26,827 nt of DNA. Source: a virus. The number at the start of each line of letters is the position of its first letter. The first letter of the stretch is position 1. The translations under genes and the position numbers were made by a program. Of the stretch, positions 22,610 through 26,827 are shown piece by piece. Where the stretch lies: the IMG/VR virus record IMGVR_UViG_3300049919_000087, positions 1-26,827 of that record. One strand, given 5' to 3'. Below the pieces are notes generated by a model that searched no databases, was not told the DNA's origin, and saw only the letters and a list, made by a program, of their open reading frames with translations.

Positions 22610-22709
22610 TATTGGAATTAATAAAAAGGTGTCGCACCCGACATAAAAGGGAAGGAGGTACTCAGCCTTGAATACGAGAAACCAAATTTAACTTTTAAAA
22701 TTTTTTATT
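22610..22709 (+). promoter_or_regulatory. Capsid gene leader
   Basis: About 100 bases without a gene. It holds a small hairpin, GTCG-CACC-CGAC (22631-22642), and the motifs ATAAAAAGG (22621-22629), GAGGT (22655-22659) and TCAGCC (22662-22667), all shared with the tail tube leader. An A/T-only tract precedes the ATG. No riboswitch class is recognisable. Confidence 0.4.
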
Positions 22710-23753
22710 ATGAGCTATTTAAGTTCCGAATACATACAATGCGAAACCATCCAGACAATGTTGGATGAAAATTTCGTAACGTGTCCAACTCCTCAGGAGA
22801 ATATGCCAGCCCTTTCTTACATTTTACAATCTCAATTAGCAAACGGAATACAACAAAAAGTTTCTGATGGGAATGGTAAGGTTAAAAATGTAAAAGTAGT
22901 TTACGAACAACGCTTACTTGAATCTGCTGTAACAGAAGGAAGTGGAGCAAGGTCTTGTACTACATCAAACGAAACATTTGATAACTATGCTAACTACACT
23001 ATCGACCCTAATGTTTGGTTGAGTGCAGGTGAGAAGTTTACCACAGCAGACTTAGCAACAGTATGTACTACTGATGTTCAAGGTATGCTTTCTAAAAAGA
23101 TTATGAAAGTAATCGATGCAATCGAGCGCAAAATTGCTACTAAGGTATCTACCGAGCTAGTTGCTCTTTATGGCAAATATGGTTCTAATGTTGCAGGTGT
23201 AACAAACGATGAGCTTGTAGTATCTACCTTTATTGGTTCTGCTGCAAACAAAGTTCTTGACTACACAGCGCTGAGCGATATTTCAATGGCTGCTATGCAG
23301 ACTGGATATTGCGCTCCTAAAATCATAGTAGGAGGTTCAGCCCTTTACAAATACGGTCAAAACATCGAAGTAGGTTGCTGCTCAGATACAGGGGTTAATA
23401 TCCTTGATGCTGCAAACAAATTCGGTCAAGCGTTTATGTATGATAAGCGAGTTGTAGCTGCTTTAGGAAGTGAAAACAAATCTATTATGTTCCAAGCTGG
23501 AGCGGTAGCATTGATTACTTACAACGAAGCAAGCCAAATCGCAAATTTAGGCGCAAACTACGCTAAATTTATTATGTTCTCTCCACGTACGGGATTACCT
23601 ATTGACATCGTATTAAAAGACGATTGCGGTACTATTTCTGTTGTTGGTTACGCTAACACGAAGCTAGTAGGACTACCGACTGATATGTTTGCTTCTGGTG
23701 ATGAATACAGAGGTGTTACATTTGTAAACAAACTTTTGGTTACAAATTCATAA
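22710..23753 (+). CDS. Major capsid protein
   Basis: A 347-residue protein in the standard place after the scaffold, with its own promoter and leader and a strong terminator after it, which fits a highly expressed product. It is rich in Ala, Gly and Val, with an N-terminal arm and a centre of helix-strand repeats consistent with an HK97-like shell protein, although no diagnostic residues are visible by eye. Cysteines in G-C-C-S-D and elsewhere are noteworthy for a capsid. There is no N-terminal prohead-protease cleavage signature that I can point to. Hundreds of copies form the head. Confidence 0.8.
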   Translation: MSYLSSEYIQCETIQTMLDENFVTCPTPQENMPALSYILQSQLANGIQQKVSDGNGKVKNVKVVYEQRLLESAVTEGSGARSCTTSNETFDNYANYTIDPNVWLSAGEKFTTADLATVCTTDVQGMLSKKIMKVIDAIERKIATKVSTELVALYGKYGSNVAGVTNDELVVSTFIGSAANKVLDYTALSDISMAAMQTGYCAPKIIVGGSALYKYGQNIEVGCCSDTGVNILDAANKFGQAFMYDKRVVAALGSENKSIMFQAGAVALITYNEASQIANLGANYAKFIMFSPRTGLPIDIVLKDDCGTISVVGYANTKLVGLPTDMFASGDEYRGVTFVNKLLVTNS

Positions 23754-23774
23754 TTGTTTTTAGTTGTTTAATTC

Positions 23775-23810
23775 AAAGGGGGATGGGTGAAAATTCATCC
23801 CCTTTTTTAA
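23775..23810 (+). terminator. Terminator after the capsid gene
   Basis: AAAGGGGGATG (23775-23785) pairs with CATCCCCTTTT (23796-23806), with one G-T pair and a 10-base loop, followed by Ts. It is a strong intrinsic terminator that isolates the capsid transcript. Confidence 0.85.
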
Positions 23811-23820
23811 TAAGTAAAAA

Positions 23821-24825
23821 ATGGGGTGCTTAGATAATTTAATAGGGATTAAAACGTGCGATATAACAACAGGCTCTAGCCCTTATTATATCGAAGATAT
23901 TGGAATAACAGTAACCGAAGCAGACCAATACATAAACAATAACTACGCATCGGGGCAGGAGTTCTTAGAAGATAAAATTCGATATGCAACACAGCTTGTT
24001 AGGGATTTAATTACAAATCATTTCTCGTCTAGTATTGTAACGAAGTCGCTTATTAGTTCACAGGTATTAGGTAACTATCAAGATTCATTACAATTAAAGT
24101 CAGGAGTAGTTAATACTTTAGGTGGTATTGCACTTACTTTAAACAATCCAAATTCATATTTTAATGTATTTGTAAACTCAATTAGCTTACAATTAAGCAC
24201 AACAGAAAATGTTGATGTATTGGTTTACGATTTAGTTTCAGGAACTCTTTTAGATACTATTGTTGTTGAGTGCGTAGCTAATACAATAAGCACTACTGTT
24301 GTAAATAAGACTTATTCAAGTCCTAAAAGGAAATTAGATTTAATTTTTGTTTACGATACTGAAGGTCTTAATTCAAACACTACACAATTATCTTATTCAG
24401 ATTGCGGTTCTTGCACAGGATGGACAAGTAAAAACTATTATGTAAGCGCAACGCCTATATCTCTTTTAGATTCGGCAACAAAGATTAGAAGTTCTTTAAC
24501 ATCGAGTTCACACACCTTTGGGCTTTCTGTTAACTACTCAATTCAATGTGCTTTTGATAATTGGATTTGCGAGATAGCTAATTTAATGGCTTTGCCAGTT
24601 CTTTATAAAACAGGAATGGAGGTAATGGAGTACGCTGCTAATTATTCTAATCGTCAAACATCAACCATTAATATTGACTATGAAAGAAACCAGCGTAGGA
24701 TGGAATCTTACACAGCTAAATTTAATGATAGCTTACAGGCAACGGTTCAAAACATTGTTTTGCCTCAATATGATAAATGTTTTGTTTGCAATGATTCTGT
24801 TATGCTTAAAATTGCACTACCTTGA
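23821..24825 (+). CDS. Head-tail connector-like structural protein
   Basis: A 334-residue protein just downstream of the capsid terminator, where head completion and connector genes lie. The first ~70 residues (I-T-V-T-E-A-D-Q-Y-I-N-N, then A-T-Q-L-V-R-D-L) and the last ~100 (I-C-E-I-A-N-L-M-A-L-P-V-L-Y-K, then Y-E-R-N-Q-R-R-M) are helical, as in gp6-like connector folds. The middle (about 85-220) is an inserted beta domain, possibly surface-exposed. It starts M-G-C-L-D-N-L-I-G. Family unrecognised; role from context. The stop overlaps a TTG start of the next gene (TTGA). Confidence 0.55.
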   Translation: MGCLDNLIGIKTCDITTGSSPYYIEDIGITVTEADQYINNNYASGQEFLEDKIRYATQLVRDLITNHFSSSIVTKSLISSQVLGNYQDSLQLKSGVVNTLGGIALTLNNPNSYFNVFVNSISLQLSTTENVDVLVYDLVSGTLLDTIVVECVANTISTTVVNKTYSSPKRKLDLIFVYDTEGLNSNTTQLSYSDCGSCTGWTSKNYYVSATPISLLDSATKIRSSLTSSSHTFGLSVNYSIQCAFDNWICEIANLMALPVLYKTGMEVMEYAANYSNRQTSTINIDYERNQRRMESYTAKFNDSLQATVQNIVLPQYDKCFVCNDSVMLKIALP

Positions 24826-25388
24826 CAACAGACGAATTTATAAAAAAACAAAATGCTAAACTTGCTGTGATTCTTGAAAAGAATATCCCTTTGCAATTAG
24901 CTGTTCGTTCAGTAATGGCGATGCAGTCTAAGCGTATATTCTTAGAGGGTAAAAACTCAAAGGGTTCTCTAATAGGAAACTATGGTAATTATCCATTATA
25001 CGTTTCTGAAAAGTATCGAAAAAGCACAAATTTACCTTCCTTCCCTTTAAAGGGCAAAACAGGCGAAACAAAATTTAAAAACGGTAATACGCATAAGTCT
25101 GGTTACTTTGGTAACTACTTAGCGTTTAAAATAGCTGTTAAATTAAATAAGAGGGTTAATACTGTTGATTTGTTTTTAACTGGAACATTACACCGTCATT
25201 GGGCTAATGGCGATGTAGTTGGAAAGGCAGAAGCAAGAAAGGTAAGTGTAAATGAATATTATGTTGGAATAAGCAATGATGATGCTAAAAAAATTGATAG
25301 GTATAATAATGTATTTAATTTATCTTTGCAAGAGAAGGAAACCTTTTTTAAGGTTATTAGGGGAGAGTTAAAAAAGGCTTTGTTATGA
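24822..25388 (+). CDS. Head-tail joining / neck protein (gp10-like), TTG start
   Basis: A 188-residue basic protein resembling the HK97-gp10-type tail-completion family in size and position. It begins with a TTG overlapping the previous stop as TTGA; the next in-frame Met is residue 32, inside a predicted helix, so TTG is the most likely start. A Lys/Gly-rich loop (S-F-P-L-K-G-K-T-G-E, about 79-88) and a T-L-H-R-H-W segment follow. It should help fasten the tail to the head. Its stop overlaps the next start as ATGA. Confidence 0.6.
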   Translation: MTTDEFIKKQNAKLAVILEKNIPLQLAVRSVMAMQSKRIFLEGKNSKGSLIGNYGNYPLYVSEKYRKSTNLPSFPLKGKTGETKFKNGNTHKSGYFGNYLAFKIAVKLNKRVNTVDLFLTGTLHRHWANGDVVGKAEARKVSVNEYYVGISNDDAKKIDRYNNVFNLSLQEKETFFKVIRGELKKALL

Positions 25389-26212
25389 TAGAAACTATTG
25401 TTACATATTTGAATTTAAAATTAACCGATTCAGGTTATATAAATGATGTGTTGACATTAGCGAAGCGTATTGAAAAAGCCGAGCAAGTTTACCCTGCAAT
25501 TTATACTAACAATGGCGAGTATGCTCAAATAAATTTAGATTCGCAGGGTTCTTTATCTTATTGGCGATTAACTTCTGATATTGTTTATTCGGAGCAAGCA
25601 AGCACAGCAAAGATAGGAATGGAATACAACACAACTATCCCTTTACGGTTGGTTGTTTTTGCAAAAAAAGAAGGTGATTTGAATACAGCTTACTTTGAAG
25701 AAAGGCTAGTTGCTGATTTAGTAAAGCGGTTATCTTCTGAAAGTGCTTATTTAAAACCTTTACTACAAGCTAAACGAGTTTTAATAGTAGCGAAAAAGAA
25801 TAATATTGATGGACGAATACTAGCACAGGAAGAATACGAAAAGGTTGGCTTTGAGCCTCGTTATGATTGGGCTTACTGTTCGATAGATTTTGAGGTGTCT
25901 GTTATTAGTACTCAAAGTTGTATGATTGATTTGTGTGATAGTGTTCCTTCTCTTCATTGTGGTTCGGTAAGAATAGTTGACGAGAATGGGGCATTAATAG
26001 CAACGGTTGAATGTGGTGATACTTATGTTTGTTCTAGTGCTGGTGGTACTGTTGATGTTCACAATTCAGATGATACATTTCAGCAAACTGTTACCTGTGG
26101 GGATGAATTAGAATTAGAAGATATTGATTTTGTTATTAATGTAAATGGGGTTTTAAATCAAAGTTTTTCTCAACCGTCAATGGTTGATTTAACTATTAAT
26201 ATAAGTAATTAG
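25385..26212 (+). CDS. Tail completion protein with C-terminal repeats
   Basis: A 275-residue protein. The first ~175 residues have the alpha/beta arrangement of tail terminator/completion proteins encoded just after neck genes (I-V-T-Y-L-N-L-K-L..., I-P-L-R-L-V-V-F-A-K-K). The remaining ~100 residues contain two related beta units around T-V-E-C-G-D-T-Y-V-C and T-V-T-C-G-D-E-L-E-L, with V-R-I-V-D-E-N-G before them, like short repeat modules added to structural proteins. It overlaps the previous gene by 4 bases. The extension may be surface-exposed. Confidence 0.55.
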   Translation: MIETIVTYLNLKLTDSGYINDVLTLAKRIEKAEQVYPAIYTNNGEYAQINLDSQGSLSYWRLTSDIVYSEQASTAKIGMEYNTTIPLRLVVFAKKEGDLNTAYFEERLVADLVKRLSSESAYLKPLLQAKRVLIVAKKNNIDGRILAQEEYEKVGFEPRYDWAYCSIDFEVSVISTQSCMIDLCDSVPSLHCGSVRIVDENGALIATVECGDTYVCSSAGGTVDVHNSDDTFQQTVTCGDELELEDIDFVINVNGVLNQSFSQPSMVDLTINISN

Positions 26213-26214
26213 CG

Positions 26215-26827
26215 ATGCCAACTACAAATATAAATTTAAACATAGATGCTATTACGGGTGTAGGAAGTGTTGATAGACTAACTAAGATAGTTACTTTAGT
26301 TGGTGCGGATGGAACGGCTATTGTAACGATTGGGGATAGTGATATTTACGATGGCGTTGGTGGATTTTGGCAAAAAACAGCTTCTGGTGGAGGGGATATT
26401 AATATATCATTTACAGATTCTGCTAATGGGGATTATGCAGCATTGGGGCTGAGTGTTGTGGCTGGCAATAATCTAAATTGGGCTAATACAATAACAAATG
26501 TTATTCAAAATATTCAAAATGTAGCAACTGGAATTGTGTTGTCTGTATTAGATAAAACAACGTCTAATACCTACTCCCGTCTTGTTTTAGGTTCAAGTGA
26601 AATTTACTTAGAGGGTGTGAATATTCCTTTGGGGACTGCAGGGAAAATTGCTATTAATAGTAGCGGTTATCTTTATACAGATACTTCAGGCGGTGGCGGA
26701 GGCACAACAACCAATCCATTAACAATAGGAACAGGATTGCTAGGTACTTCTTTTGACGGAAGCGCAGCAGTAACGATTGAAATTGATTCAACTGTGGTTA
26801 CTTTAACAGGGGTTCAGGCATTAACGG
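26215..26827 (+). CDS. Tail fibre-like protein, cut by window edge
   Basis: The frame starts at ATG 26215, two bases after the previous stop, and is open to the last base (about 204 codons seen). It begins M-P-T-T-N-I-N-L-N-I-D-A. Beta-rich repeats (I-V-T-L-V-G-A-D-G-T-A-I-V, then N-P-L-T-I-G-T-G-L-L-G-T-S-F-D-G-S-A-A-V-T-I) follow the short 'L-T-I-G-T-G-L-x-G-T-S-x-x-G-S-A-A-V-T-I' form common in phage tail fibres. Gly-rich linkers S-G-G-G-G-G occur. It probably takes part in host recognition. The rest of the gene lies outside the window. Confidence 0.7.
   Translation, partial: MPTTNINLNIDAITGVGSVDRLTKIVTLVGADGTAIVTIGDSDIYDGVGGFWQKTASGGGDINISFTDSANGDYAALGLSVVAGNNLNWANTITNVIQNIQNVATGIVLSVLDKTTSNTYSRLVLGSSEIYLEGVNIPLGTAGKIAINSSGYLYTDTSGGGGGTTTNPLTIGTGLLGTSFDGSAAVTIEIDSTVVTLTGVQALT

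Noticed and set aside
24674-24859. Small + strand frame inside the connector gene
   Set aside because: Overlaps a well-supported gene in another frame and has no coupling signal.
1-26827. CRISPR array, tRNA genes, integrase, transposase, reverse transcriptase or lysis genes
   Set aside because: None seen by eye: no regularly spaced repeats, no cloverleaf-like segment I would defend, and no motifs of these enzymes. Small tRNAs could be missed without a computed search.

Overview
The window looks like the late (packaging and virion structure) region of a siphovirus-type phage or prophage of a Bacteroidetes/Flavobacteria-like host. The DNA is AT-rich. Promoters of the Bacteroidetes type (-7 box TAnnTTTG, sometimes with TTTG about 20 bases upstream) precede operons. 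Shine-Dalgarno sequences are mostly absent. Several proteins have the form seen in Bacteroidetes phages. Every convincing gene from 986 to the right end is on the + strand. Family assignments come from reading motifs by eye; no database search was possible.

Layout. 1-985 has no convincing protein gene, but it is rich in hairpins and terminators, including a candidate structured RNA (about 526-790) and a long inverted repeat (803-851) upstream of the first promoter. 986-4885 is a run of accessory genes: a metallophosphoesterase, small hypothetical proteins, a DUF551-like protein and two small membrane proteins. 4944-6925 is the packaging module: a terS-like gene, a DnaA-domain-IV-like DNA-binding protein, and terL. 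6966-15034 is the tail module: a putative TIM-barrel structural protein, a CxxC membrane protein, a tail assembly chaperone with a -1 frameshift site, tape measure, two tail-tip proteins and the probable tail tube. 15090-18327 is a cassette of three DxD-type glycosyltransferases, a small lipoprotein and an FkbM-type methyltransferase, placed between tail and head genes and carrying its own promoter. 18376-23753 is the head module: a 33-residue cysteine peptide, portal, MuF-like minor head protein, two small proteins, scaffold and major capsid protein. 23821-26212 holds head-tail connector/completion genes. 26215 to the window edge is the start of a tail fibre-like gene.

How it works together. 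The terminase packages DNA through the portal into a shell built from capsid protein on a scaffold. The connector genes join it to a tail whose length is set by the tape measure with help from the frameshifted chaperone. The glycosyltransferase/methyltransferase cassette may decorate virion proteins or alter the host surface.

The most notable signals are: (1) an A_AAA_AAA_C slippery site immediately before the chaperone stop codon, with a 57-codon -1 frame behind it; (2) four genes whose ATG lies only 4-5 bases after a TAnnTTTG box, implying leaderless mRNAs; (3) the glycan-modification cassette with an embedded lipoprotein gene; (4) the cysteine micropeptide gene abutting the portal gene; (5) a helix-rich candidate RNA in the left flank; (6) paired repeats around the terS-terL junction that may be a packaging site. 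The tail-before-head gene order is also unusual.
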